NCBI RefSeq assembly: GCF_037975245.1
Contig: NC_092561.1
Span: forward strand, 7,262,501 to 7,326,500
DNA length: 64,000 nt
Source of the DNA: Apostichopus japonicus
Lineage: Eukaryota > Echinodermata > Holothuroidea > Aspidochirotida > Stichopodidae
Reading direction: 5' to 3'
Of this stretch, positions 1 through 35,500 are shown piece by piece. Under the pieces are notes generated by a model. The model was given only the letters and a program-made list of their open reading frames with translations. It had not been told where the DNA came from and searched no databases. Made by a program: the position numbers and the translations under genes. Numbering within the stretch: position 1 is the first letter of the stretch; each line of letters begins with the position of its first letter.

Positions 1-235
1 CATGTGCCCCCCGGTTCCGCCGCCCTTGGGTTTGCCAAAGACAGTCTGTGGGCAAACATTAGTAATAATGAGAATCGGGGGGCCCCCTTGTCCAAGTGGC
101 TATACCGCCCCCCCCCCTCCGTAACACCGTGTACCTGAGCGGCCGCCTGCCCCTCTTATTTTTTGGGTCATGATATGGCACCCCTCTAAGTGGTAACCGG
201 GCGGACCGCCCCTCCCCCATCGCCGGCTTTAGTAC
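1..235. repeat. MITE end fragments with GC-rich termini
   Basis: Bases 1-28 end in ccgcccttg and match the right end of the complete element at 31579-32162, so the element runs off the left edge. Bases about 200-235 end in tacgccactg, the inverted form of the CAGTGGCGTA terminus seen in other elements here. No gene is visible. Confidence 0.5.
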
Positions 236-1330
236 GCCACTGGGTAACTCATTTTAAAGTGATTTCGTTGATCCTCCCCTTTAATAGTTAGGGTTAGAAT
301 ATATACACGTATATTTTAGCAGCCAATCAAAAGGCAAACTTGTATAGTTTACTTTAGTTTGGTTTAGAGACCCAAGGATCAGGAAGCCTTACAGTAGCAT
401 ATTTGAGACACTATCCGTGTTAGATCGTAGATGAACACAGGCTTAATATCAAGCCTTCTCTTTTCGATAAGTGTTCAGAGGATAACGAGGCAGGGTTGTG
501 AATTCGCTCCCATTCCTGCACCCGGGACAGACATTTTACGTCCCAATCCGACGGACGAAAACAGTGTATGCCCCAGCATTTGATCACTTTCTCAAATACT
601 GAGGTAGGCAAAGGCACCCTATTCTACAGTCACCGCAGTGCAGCCATGAAGAACGAAGTTGTTTCGAACCAAGTGGAGAACTTACAAACCCCTTTTCCCA
701 ATGTATAAATTCGAATATACACGCGAACATAATCATCAAACCAAAGTTATCACCGCGAATGTGAGATCTTGATGATACTTATCAAATTTTCGAGTTGGAT
801 ACCTATAAACTGATATCGTAACTTCGTTTCACCGTTTCTCATTAAAAGTAGTTCAAATGATTTGGTTTCAAACCACCCAAGCGGCTCCTACCCCCATGCA
901 CCCCCCCCCCTACCGAGTCCGACGATTTTGTGAAACAATTACCACGCTGTTAACCCATTATAGTCCAGACAACCTGTCAACCAATTCAGCATACATTAAT
1001 TTAGCCTTAATTACATCTATTTACATTGCTAGGGCTTCCTGTAGTTTTTTTTTGCGTACTCAGGGGTATGAGCATCACAAAGCAAGCCGATTAGGAAGCA
1101 CACAATGATTGTCGGGCCCGGGTGATCCCATAGGAGTCCGCTTGGGATAGCCCTTAGAATTACGAGTTTGTCCACGCGTTAAAAACGTTGCTTGTAAATC
1201 GTTACAACCTGCCTATCAATTTGATAATGAAATGAAATAAGTCATTGTATAGTTCTACTATATCTTTTATGAGTGAATGTAGCTCAGATTTTCCATAATT
1301 TCGAAAATGGTGTAATTGGTTTTTTTTTTT
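236..1330. other. Gene-free stretch upstream of PRPF6
   Basis: I see no exon, RNA gene or clear repeat here apart from homopolymer runs. Small open frames lack homology or codon bias. The PRPF6 promoter and 5' UTR should lie between here and 1835, but no core promoter motif stands out. Confidence 0.4.
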
Positions 1331-1520
1331 AGATCCTCCTGCAAGCGGGAACTCGCGAAGAAGCCATCATTGGCTTATAAATGCCGCAAGCTGACCGAAT
1401 TCAGTCAGTCTCTTAGATTCATATTTAACGCCCATGATTATGAATTGTCAACAACTCTGTAACTGGACGGCATACACTAATCTTGGAATGACTAGAACTC
1501 GGGACCTTATGATTGAAAGG
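1331..1520 (-). repeat. tRNA-derived SINE, 5'-truncated copy
   Basis: The reverse complement matches the SINE at 61352-61566 over its body (the CTTGCAGG end, the GACTTCGGTCAGCTTGC-like segment, the B-box region GGTCCC-GAGTTC). The A-box head is missing or diverged. Confidence 0.7.
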
Positions 1521-1835
1521 CAGAATTTAGAAAGGCATTTTTTTCTTGCACAATTTCGAAGTTTTCATTGTTTTCTCAGTTGATATAATACAATATCTTA
1601 GTATATAACAAATTGAGGTACTTAATACTGTACCATTCTTATCAAATCAGATGAATTTTCCTCTGTTGATTCCATACTTTGCAAAAATGATTCCGGTTGG
1701 CAATGATCAACAACGCCTGAATTGTATAGTTGGTAAAGTAGTACAGTGACTCCAAGACGATTTTAGTAGAGAAAAGCAGACGCATTGTCGAGATAATAAA
1801 GTTCTTCAATTTTGGGAGAAGCAACTCCATTAAAA

Positions 1836-25036
<23,201 letters not shown>

Positions 25037-26470
25037 AGCCTCTGTGTGTATGGTGAGGTGAGGGGGGGAGGGGGCAGGTGGTTTGGGGAGGGAATAGAGG
25101 GGGTTGTGATGATGTTACACATGCATCGATATAATGGAACTAGAAGTGATCTGTGAGAACATTATTCACAGGACCTTTAACACAGGCATCTAGCCAGCAA
25201 TTTTGAGTAAGGTCTCCGACAATTTAAGTAACTTGTGAAGTTTTTGTGCACAAGGTGGTGGCACACATGGTGAGGGCGGGGGAGGGGGAGCTGAGTCAGC
25301 ATGGGGGAGGGGGTATTGCCCATCTATGACCAGCCTGATTTACAAGCCTGTCTTCTCTTATCGCCTGTTTGGTGGCACAAATAGGAGCACAGTAGTCTGA
25401 ACGGGGAAAGGGAGGGGAATGTGGAGGGGCAATTGTATCCCTGTGCTCCCAGCCTGATTTTGGCCCTGTGCTGCATTGCTTCATCAACAGTTTGTCAATG
25501 GTTATAAAAATGAAGGGACAAAGAAAAGAGTGTTTTGGTTAGAAGAAGGAATTTTCCAAGTACCTGTGAAAGGAAAGATAAAACCCCTTCACTAGTTGTT
25601 TAGCATTACAGTGAAAGCAGTGTTACTTTAAAGGAATTACTATCCCTTGATGAATTGAATTCACACAAAGGCCCCCCTCCCTCCTCTCCTCCCCTCCACC
25701 CTCTTTCAAACACACAACATAAAATTAGTTAAAAAAGTAGTTGTTAGCACCAGTTGTCAGCATCACAATGAAAGCAGTTAATATCCAAGGTATAAGTATC
25801 CCTTGATGAAATTAATTCAGCAGCCGACATTAACCAAAAGAAGACAATTGATAGAAAACTGTTCATGTCTTCTGTCCAATACCAATGTCTCATGTGCATG
25901 CAGATTTGATGAAAGTTGATTCTGGGAGGGCGTGGCTTAGAAGAGTGTCTGAAGCTAAAGGTTATGGCAACATGAAAAAGACTAAAGCTTAATACCTTAA
26001 CACATTCCTCCGAGATAAATGGGAAATTTTTTTTTTTTTTTTGGAACTTCCTGTTCTGTTCCTTTCCTTTCCTTTTTTTTTATTTTCCTTCTTTTGATAA
26101 GATGAATTTTAAAATGTCATAGCTTGTCCATGAATGTGAGTCATTACAAAAGTACTGGCAAGTATTAAAAAACAAAACTGTTCTTCATTTTTTTCATCTT
26201 TGAGGTTTATATGAAAACTTTTGTATCATAGTTGATGACTTTTTTGAACTTCTCTACTTCCTTTTTTTCCCACTAAAGTGAAGGGTAAGAGTGTAACGTC
26301 CATGTCTTGTTGCAGGCATTTGGGTTTGACAGGAAGATTCAAGCTGAAAAGCAAACACAACGATGAAAATATCAAATTGGCCCAATTATGAGCAACAGAA
26401 ATGTATGGTCTAGACATTACATTATGTTACTGTTCTGGAAGGTTTTATTTATTGACTACTAAAAATTCCA
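25037..26470 (+). other. PRPF6 3' UTR and downstream gene-free sequence
   Basis: Directly follows the PRPF6 stop. Runs of purine and CCTCC-type tracts are visible and there is no recognisable coding sequence. I found no AATAAA close to the stop; the first is near 27250, so the poly(A) site is uncertain. Confidence 0.4.
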
Positions 26471-26477
26471 ATCCAAT

Positions 26478-26665
26478 CCAAATGTTCCAACCTCCTCCCC
26501 ATTGTACAGTTTTGCTGGCACCATCCCCCACCCCCCTGACCTTGGGAACCCTTTGACCTTGGGACATATGCCTATTGGATAATTTGGTGCTGCCACCCAC
26601 AAACACACTGAAGTACAATGAAATACATATCTGTTTGTTTGTTTCTCTGGTGTTCACTCCCCCCC

Positions 26666-26707
<42 letters not shown>

Positions 26708-26972
26708 CATACATACATAGAGCAGGTGCATGTCCTGTCCTACATGCACCTGTTAGACTGATAAGGCACCAGATGTTCCACCCTCCTCCTACCAATTGTA
26801 CAGTTTTGCAGGCACCATCCCCCCACCCCCCCCCCCCAAAGGTTGTATTCTTGTCTTGAAGTATTCACTGAGGTCCCCATGACCTTGGGATGTATGCCTA
26901 TTGGATATTTTGGTGCTTCACACACAAACACAAACACACATAGTGTATTTCAATAGTGTTCACCCCCCCCCA

Positions 26973-27028
<56 letters not shown>

Positions 27029-27105
27029 GTATATAGGTATATATATAGATATATAAATGTATATATATATTGCAGGTGCATGTCCTACATGCACCTGTTA
27101 GGCTG
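26478..27105. repeat. Tandem duplication (about 300-bp units) with TA tracts and hairpins
   Basis: Units at about 26478-26765 and 26772-27105 share attgtacagttttgc, gcctattggat, ttggtgct and a C-run before (TA)n. Each ends in a palindrome: CAGGTGCATGT with its inverse at 26723-26752 and at 27073-27097 (11-bp arms, loop 3 nt in the second). Confidence 0.85.
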
Positions 27106-28077
27106 ATACATTAACATGCAATTGAGGTTTGTAAAGTCATTCCTGCTTTCTAATTATTTCCATTGGAATATATTTTTGTTGTTGTTGCCCGGTTTCATGA
27201 ATACTGAAGAATTGCATCACATATCTAGGGCACTGGCCAAGTGTTTATTAATAAAACATTTGTTTTGATATCATTTTGTCATGTTTGCTTAATTTCATAG
27301 GCAGTTTCATTTAACATAAACATTATACTAAACACGTTTGTACTTAAAGGAAACAAGTGTGTTAAATATCACTAGATTCTCACAGTGAACCACAGATATC
27401 AAAATAACACAGACACTAATTATTATATCTAGTTAGGAAGCTAGGTAATGTCAACTCCAAATCATTTGTTAATTACAGACCACAATAAGTTAAATTTAAT
27501 CGCTTTGTTCAAAATATCTTCCTGCTACATAAAACATTCAAAGAGGCGAACATTCAAAGAGGCTTTTGATGTGAACTGCCTTCCACCCAATTCCCCTCCC
27601 ACTGTACCCAATTCCCCTACCATACCCTTTAGTTACTAGCCTTTAAAGGTATTTATTACAGGCCCCAAATTATAGCACACTAATAATTGCTAGAAATTGT
27701 CAAAAAGTACTTTACTTTTAAAAGGTCTTTACTTTCCAATTCTCAGACATTTTTAATGAACACACAAGAAGACTGAATGTCCCAGTGAGGAAAATTTCCT
27801 GGACGATCGTAATAAAAACAGTTTAAGAATTTTGACCAAAGGTGACCATATTTGAATATCTAGCATATTTGGGGCCAATACAGCATACCTTTTAAACAAA
27901 AGGTTTTTGCTGCCTTGTAATGAAAGATCAAAATCTCACACTGCAGTGAATGCTTCATTACATGTTATCTTTTAATACAACTTTTTGGTTTTGAGACACT
28001 ACCCTTCAAACTTTTAAGGCTCAACAATCAAAGCAGCTGGACCATCAAGTCTAGCACACATGCCAGTACCTTAGAAG

Positions 28078-28078
<1 letters not shown>

Positions 28079-28129
<51 letters not shown>

Positions 28130-28175
28130 AATATATATATATATATAATATAAATATATATATATATATATCTGG
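28079..28175. repeat. (TA)n microsatellite
   Basis: Nearly pure TA repeats with two TAATATAAAT interruptions. Confidence 0.95.
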
Positions 28176-29487
28176 AATTACGACCTTAGTTTCGAACTTC
28201 TGGAATCCCGGTGGAGGCTGGAAGATTTTTCACTGTTCCGGATTTTCCAAGTCACTACGATTTCAATTATATATGTATATTGGTTTGCCTTTGTCGTTTA
28301 CCTCCATTTCATTTAACAAAGTATATATATATATGTATATATATATATAAATTTTTTTTTTTTTTTTTAACCACAAAAAAATATGCCTCAGAATGCGTGA
28401 TTCACGTCTAAAAATGTTCATTGCTTTTGTTCAAAAAGTGAAGGGTCATGTGCAAAGAAGGGCGGACTCACATGTGATGAAGTTTCCCACCTGCCCGCTT
28501 GTATTGCTCAAGCCAGTTGAGTAATTACGTGGCACCAGAGGAAAAGGTGGGATCTGATACTCCCTCAAGTCTCCCACCCACCCTCTCCCCAGTACCTTAC
28601 GCCTAAGCAGTTTGGGAATGTCAAGAGAATATTCGTTTACGGATTATAATTGGAAGCCTCCTCTGCACAATGAATGGATAGATGTTATCACCTTTTGACC
28701 TCTCGTTTTCGCATGTTTGTCTAAACTTGGCCCCACCTTCCGGGGACTCACTCCATGCACAAATATATAAGTCTAGTGTCAACAGATATGTGTACCAAGG
28801 AGGCGACAAGAACTACAAAGGGTAGGCCTAGTCACTTAACATACTTTGCTCACTCAAATGAAAACAGATGTAAATGATAATGACTATGTAAAAGTGAAAC
28901 CAAAACTATTTTATGGAGACAAAAATAACACACAGGAATGATGACGAAATTAGAAACTGCAGACAGTTGCAAACAACAATAACGAAATCAGTAAAAGAGA
29001 AAGTGTAATTTAAACCATAGCTTTGTTACTAATGTTTGTTTTGTTCAGGTATACGACAAATAAATATGCACTCTGGCGTGGGCTATAGGCTTCACAGACC
29101 GGAAGCACTATAGAGCAGTACTGAAACTGCTGTCATAAAAAAATTTAAAAAACAGTTATAGTACACATAGAGTACATTGTAGAATGCTCCCTGGGAGATG
29201 AGTTTTCCATTTCTTTCGTTACCACACCACGGTAAATATGAATGCTACTTGACCTACATAACTATCACGTCAACAGCAATTCTTATCATTCCCTTACAAA
29301 TTTTGTACCCACACAGATAATCTGTTTTACTATTTTATCATTTTGTATTGACCTGAATTAGCTGCAATGTGTTTCAAGCAGCACATTAACTCTCACCATC
29401 AACTCATTTTTGTCTTTTTCTCACGGAAAGGAACTATTGACAAAGTAGCAGTATTTTAATTGGTTAAGATGACCTCGTTTCTGGTGA

Positions 29488-29548
29488 GTATTTGAACCAG
29501 GAACCTGATTGTGGTTAGAGTAGACAACCACTACACCAGGCTTCACCA
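29488..29548 (-). repeat. tRNA-like head, probable SINE relic
   Basis: The minus strand reads ggtgtagtggttgtctact then ctggttcaaatac, resembling Pol III A and B boxes. No complete acceptor stem or cloverleaf could be built, so it is not called as a tRNA gene. Confidence 0.4.
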
Positions 29549-29549
29549 A

Positions 29550-29928
29550 TTAAAGGGTGTGAAGACTCGCACACAAAGAAACGTCTCATGTCGGTAATCT
29601 GAACTAGTTTCGAATGAGGTGTAACAGAAGTGTTAGACACCACCATCGATCCCAGAAAATACACACACACCTTCCTACCTTCCGTAATTAGACACTAGTG
29701 TACAGTCAATACATACAGCTACGGTCAATACCCACAGCACAGTGTACAAACAATACAGTGATGGACATCTCAGGTCCAGCTAAAGATAACAAGGTATCAC
29801 GTTTCATTAAACTGCACTGTCTGCAATTTGTAGCGACACAAACAAAACGTCACTTTCAAGCATTGGAAAGTTAACTTTTTCAGATGGCCGCACGCGGTTT
29901 GGTTGGGGCGAGTCTTCAATGCCTTTAA
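29550..29928 (-). mobile_element. MITE with TTAA-flanked AGGCATTGAAGACTCGC-type ends, second copy
   Basis: The reverse complement matches 14341-14679 (shared atcgatcccagaaaatacac, agtcaatacatacagctacg). The ends are TTAAAGGG and gcctTTAA. Confidence 0.75.
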
Positions 29929-30707
29929 CTAGTGCCTGGAGCTTACTTACACCAACATCATTCTCTTGTTCGTAATAAGGAATAAAGAAGCAAGAAAGCT
30001 ATAGACTATAGTCTGCGGTGACCTTCTTAAGACTTATCTTCTTTTCTAGGTTTCTTGGGGAAGAGAAAGAACAAAACAGGGAGCACAACATGGATGACAT
30101 GACAGAGCACAGAAATGGTATAGTCCCAAAGATAAAATAATGACTAATACTACATAAATGAAAACAGTAAAATAACAACTTAATAACCGACAAAACAGAT
30201 TTTTTTTTTCTTTGGTTTTCTGAGATACTGAAATGATGTAAATTTGAATATGACTTAATTGAGCAACATTATGATTACTTCATTTTCGTAGCATTATTCG
30301 GACAAGAATGACGTCCGATGCATATATTCTTAAAGATCGACTCTAACAAAATGAACTCAAATGAAGACACAAACCAAACTATCATCTCCAGCTTGTATGA
30401 TAGAGATAACTTTGTGACGAACAGCCAACCCCAAACAGCCGAGAGAAATGTTGCTTTGTTTGGGAGATACCCTTTGTTTAAAAGTTATGCAGTTGGGGAA
30501 AGGGTGGGGGGGGGTGGTGATATCACTTTGTGAGTATGTGATGTCACAGCACCACTAGAACCTGAAACCATTCTAATTTCTCTTTGTTTCCTTTTCATAT
30601 TCTCAGGGCATTTGCATGTCAATCCTGTTGACACTGAAACCAAACGCCTATCATAACAGAAAAAAAACATTTGTAATAAATTAAGAGAAAACATACAGGG
30701 CACAGTG

Positions 30708-30999
30708 TAGGCGCGTAGCCAGGAATTTGCCAAGGGAGGGTCGAACCTGTAGGCAAACTATCAGAGTCGTTGTTTCTGCATTGAAAACTCTAAGCATAGC
30801 GCCACCATGTGTTGGCGCTGCGCGTAAAAGAAAATTTTGGCTGAAAATGCCTCCCAGATCTCTGGAAATGGCACTTCCCAGGCCTTGTAAGTTGCATCTA
30901 AGCTTGAAATTACTAGGGATGTCATAAAAACATACAACAAAAATATGCTCAAGGGGGGGGCAGTCTCCCCTTTTCCCCCTCCCCTTGGCTACGCACCTG
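30708..30999 (-). mobile_element. hAT-like MITE, CAGGCGCGTAGCCA family
   Basis: A 292-bp element with ends taggcgcgtagccagg and ggctacgcacctg. Perfect 8-bp duplication gcacagtg at 30700-30707 and 31000-31007. Opposite orientation to the copy at 39280. Confidence 0.93.
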
Positions 31000-31578
31000 G
31001 CACAGTGACTTCATATTTTTAGCTTGCTCAAGCCTCGATCCAGCCTTTGTTCGGTTAAGATGTTACCAATTTGCGCCAAAATGACAAATTCCCTTAAATC
31101 TAATGAGTGAGGAATATAACATAATGAAACTGCAAAATGACAGAATGGTTATTTATCAAATATCGTCATGAATTTAAAAATTTTGCAAAAACGATGAACT
31201 GCGGCAAAGTTGAAATAAATAATGAGAAAAACAAGAGATCTTAAAACATTTCCAACATAGTTTGGAGAAGTTTTTCATTAGATTCACGGCTCTATCCCAT
31301 AGACCGTTGACGTTGATGATGATTATTGGGTTTGTGTCTCCTTCTATAAAGCTTATTGACTCCCAATGACCTTTGTACCCTGATGGCTCCATCAATGCCT
31401 ATATAGATAGTGAATTGGGAAAATCGATTGAAAACTGCTCTTTGCAATTTCATTGCTTAAAATGATGGCAAATTTTTTTTTTCTAATTTAACTTTTCAAG
31501 CAAACCAAGTTTACAATAGCTCAAAACTTATAAAAATATTTCAAAACAGAATGATGGCAATTAACTAGTAATTAGTGA

Positions 31579-32162
31579 CAAGGGCGGCGGAAGCACTTTT
31601 AATCTGGGGGGGCACCGACATCAAAGGCCACTTTGCAGAAATTCGTGTATTATTGTATTATCTTATTTGCGTATACACATCACTCCATCAAGCCCCCCCC
31701 CCCTCAAGGAAAATATGCATATAGCACTGCAATATCCAATTAACAAATTGGGAAACAAGGAACAAGTTTTCTTTTGAGACAAAATGAGGTGAAATCATGC
31801 TAATTGCTAATGTAGGAATCTTCCGAATTAGAGTTTATTTCTTGTTAATATCTTAACAAATTTGTTTCCATTCGAAATAGTTTTGAGTTTGACCGACAGA
31901 AATTCATTAAAAGTCAGGGGCGTAGCCAGGATTTGCAAAGTTGTATGCACGACTATCTGAGCGGAGCGCCACCAAATTTTTGGTTTTACAAACCCCTCAG
32001 ATGGCCGGAAACGGCCCTTCCCGAGTGTTCATTCTGGTTACCTGGCCTCTAATTGCTAACTTGAGACACCTCAATTTTTATGTAGAAAAAGGGCACATTT
32101 TTAACATGAGGAAAAGTGGGGGGGCACGTGCCCCCTGTGCCCCCCCGGTTCCGCCGCCCTTG
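31579..32162. mobile_element. hAT-like MITE with CAAGGGCGGCGGAA ends
   Basis: A 584-bp element. The left caagggcggcggaa pairs with the right ttccgccgcccttg. 8-bp flanks attagtga (31571-31578) and attagtca (32163-32170) differ by one base. From about 31917 it contains a GGCGTAGCCAGG-like internal segment related to another MITE family. Confidence 0.85.
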
Positions 32163-32582
32163 ATTAGTCATCTCATAAGGTTCTAAAAACATTTGTTTAC
32201 CATTTTTTCTTTCTTTCATAGCATTATTAATCACATGCCAAAAAAACATATATAAAAAAAAAAAATTAAAAAAGCAAAATTATGGTGAATTATCTCGAAT
32301 TTTTCGATGTAATTTGTAAACGATATTTGTTGAATCTCAGCAAATGAATTAATGACAAACCAAAATAAGCACAGAAAGCTGCTGTTAACATAAAAAGACA
32401 AAAACCTCAACATGTGCCTCTGAAATTGTGAAATGTCATAACAAACAATAATTTGTCAAAATCAATGCAAAAAGCTGCTTTTTTACATAAGTATTTTAAT
32501 ATTTCAAATGTACCTCTTTAGTTGCAAACTATTAATGCCTACTTTTGACCTGACGATACAATCTTCAGTACACGATCTTTCT

Positions 32583-35500
32583 TCAAGTGTCCTCCTCTTT
32601 AGGTCCACTCGGATCAGTTCTATTTCCACCATTGCAAGATACACTTTGCTCTTCCAACTCTCCGACGATAATACTTATGGCTTGAAGGTAGTCTAGCTTC
32701 GTTTCCATGATTTTCACCAAGTCACGGAGGACGTCCTCGACGGGTTCCGACGAGTGTCGGTAGAAGTAGAATTCCAGCACGTTCGCCGCACAGCGTTCTT
32801 GGTCGTCTTGCCAGCGTATCTCCTGACTCGTCAGCCCCATGGCATCAGCTAAGAGATGCCAGTACGGGGAACCCAGCGGGTCGCGTAGGTCCAACACCAG
32901 ACAAAGTTCTCTGAAACGGCCGTCGCTGAAAAATCTTTGTGCGTTGGGTCCGGGGGAGAGGTTACCCTGGAGGCCACGGAACACTTCGGGGGCGCTCTTC
33001 TCGCTGGCGGAGTGGACCGAGGTCACCGGGCCCTGCGGTTTCGAAGATAGGCGAGAATTTTTAGATATTCATGTCGGAGGTGGAAGGCTGTGGGATGGGA
33101 GAAAACAGTGCGGGATACAAGAAAATATGTGTTGTGTCATGCTGGGAAGAAAATATATAAAGTAAAAAGCAACAGAAAGCTGAGGTTTGGGAGCAGCAGC
33201 TAGCTGATTAGTTTCTAAACCAACTGCATATGTTTGAATTCTTATATCTAGTGCCACCAGCCAAGCAAATGAGAAGTGAGCCCACTCATATATATTATTT
33301 CTGATAGTGTTGAAATCCTCGACTACTAAGCTATGTCTAGGCCAGGAGGTTGCTAGATTTTGCTGACTTCATACTAACATTAATTCCTATTATCTCAAAG
33401 TCAACTGCTTCAATGTATTCTAATATTGATAATTATATATGGTTTTTGCTACAACATGCAATAAGGCAAAGCAAAATGTTCTCTTAAGCACAATTAATAG
33501 TTTACTTCTAAACATGACAACCCTATAAATGAAAGTAGCTGTCTACTGTTTGCAAATTCCTGTCATCCAAAATGATACTGTGTGAAACAGATATACCCCA
33601 AAAATAGGTCACAAAAGTGGACTTCTGAATTTTCCAAAGCGATCCATTTGAAAGGAGTTATCGAACAATTAAAATGTTGCGATTCTGACCGCAGCTCCAT
33701 GTTTGATTGATTCACCACATGTTAGCATGAAGTGTATGTGGCTTATTGAACCAAATGTAATGTCAATAATGCTGGCAGCCAAAAAAACTGAGCTAAAGAA
33801 AACTAAAAATAGAATATAGGTACAAACAGGAAAGCACAATTCAAACTAGTCGGGACATCAAATTGACGACTGGTACTACCGGTGAAAACAGCATACAAGA
33901 GAGGAACTGACATAAAGTCATGGAGTGACTCTGTTAAATTCCTCATTTCATCTCACTTGATAAAGACTGCGTTATTTCATCGAGATATCCCAATCAGAAA
34001 TTCCCGGGTGGATGATGTCAACATTTCAGAAGATTACCAATTTGGATCACATTTCCATTTTGGAAGTTCAAGGGATATTTAAGAAATGATGGTATTAAAC
34101 TCCCAGAAAATTCACTTTTGAACTGCCTTATTTTTTTAGGTTTTTTTTTTTTTTTACATTAAAAAGCAGTACCACAAAATTCCCTCCAGTTTTGACAAGT
34201 TTTATGACATTTGGATTGAAATATTTCATTTTCACCAATGTGCAGGTAGTCAATTTTGACATTGCTGACATTAAGGAAATGTTTCATCTAATTGAAACAT
34301 TTTTCATGAATGTCAGAAATTAAGGCATCAATGCGATGTGGCAAACTGAGAATGTGTGAGGAACATATAAGATCATGGGTTAGTAAGTTAAATGAGAGTG
34401 TTGTGAATGTTGTTAGCAACTGTGCATGACATAACTGTGGGTAAAATGTGACCTTGCAAATAAAAATGTGACCTTGCAAATAAAACTGTGACTGTTTAAA
34501 CTTTTAACGACAAAAAATCCACCTATTTGTTTTATCAATTCTGTAAACTATGATTTGATGACCATGCTGAAAATCTGTCCACCACAACTGCTGTTACGAA
34601 TGTAACCGTTAATTACATGGCATCTCGGATTCAGGTGATTTAGCAAAAAGGATATTTTGATAACTTTAGTCTCGCTAAATTAATGAGTTCAACGTGAGTC
34701 TTTTCAGAAAACTAAGCAAGATATAATTCCTGCACAAGTTGTTCTCCAGATATGCAACAAGTATAGGTCTAGAGTAAGGTGACCATATTTGCCTGACTGG
34801 AATCAGGGACATTTATTGAGTGACTGATATGGGGGGAGGGGTCTAAGGGGAGGGGGTGTCCCCTCTCCATTGGAAAATTTTCAAATGCCTAAGGTGCTTA
34901 GATGTAAAATGGTGATACTTAGAAGCACTTTTTAAATCAATTTTATTTTCAAAAATGAGCTTTTTCTAAGATGAAATTTACTTACTTTACGAAAGAGCGC
35001 TAGGCTAGATCGATCTAGCATATTCTACTTTACACTGGCCCACCTGAAATACTATAGTTCCGTTCTGCGACTGCACACTTGACTAAATTTTGTTTTTACA
35101 ATTATTTTACTAATAATGTGGGATATTTTCGAAATTCCTGAACACTTTGACGAATCGGGGACATTTTCGGGGACACTTGTTCATCGGGGACAGCACACTG
35201 TAATCGGGGACTGTCCCCGAAAATCGGGGACGTCTGGTCACCTTAGTCTAGAGGAAACATTTTCCTTTCAAAAAAGAAAGAAAACGTTTTTTTTTTGGTA
35301 TTATTCTCCTCTCTTTCAAACATGTGTCAGACTTACTTTAACCACAGAATATTTTTGATAAATAAATAAATAAATCAGTCAAACTGCTAAGTTACTTTTT
35401 CAAAACTCAGTGTAAGGAATGTTGATAGCGACATTGCATAACACATGACTCCAATCCTTCACGTTTACCTGTTTAGTTTGCTTCTTTTCCCTGTCGAAAG

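Larger units (their letters stand above)
27106..32582. other. Gene-free interval between PRPF6 and the TIR-death gene
   Basis: No exon recognised. The contents I can name are the repeats listed separately (28079, 29488, 29550, 30708, 31579). The rest is AT-rich with no coding signal. The two genes converge here, so both 3' UTRs should lie at its edges. Confidence 0.5.

Noticed and set aside
26445..26937. Overlapping 65-116-codon frames
   Set aside because: They translate the TA tracts and the tandem duplication; no homology.
29488..29548. Possible tRNA gene
   Set aside because: A- and B-box-like motifs are present, but no acceptor stem or full cloverleaf could be formed; treated as a SINE relic.
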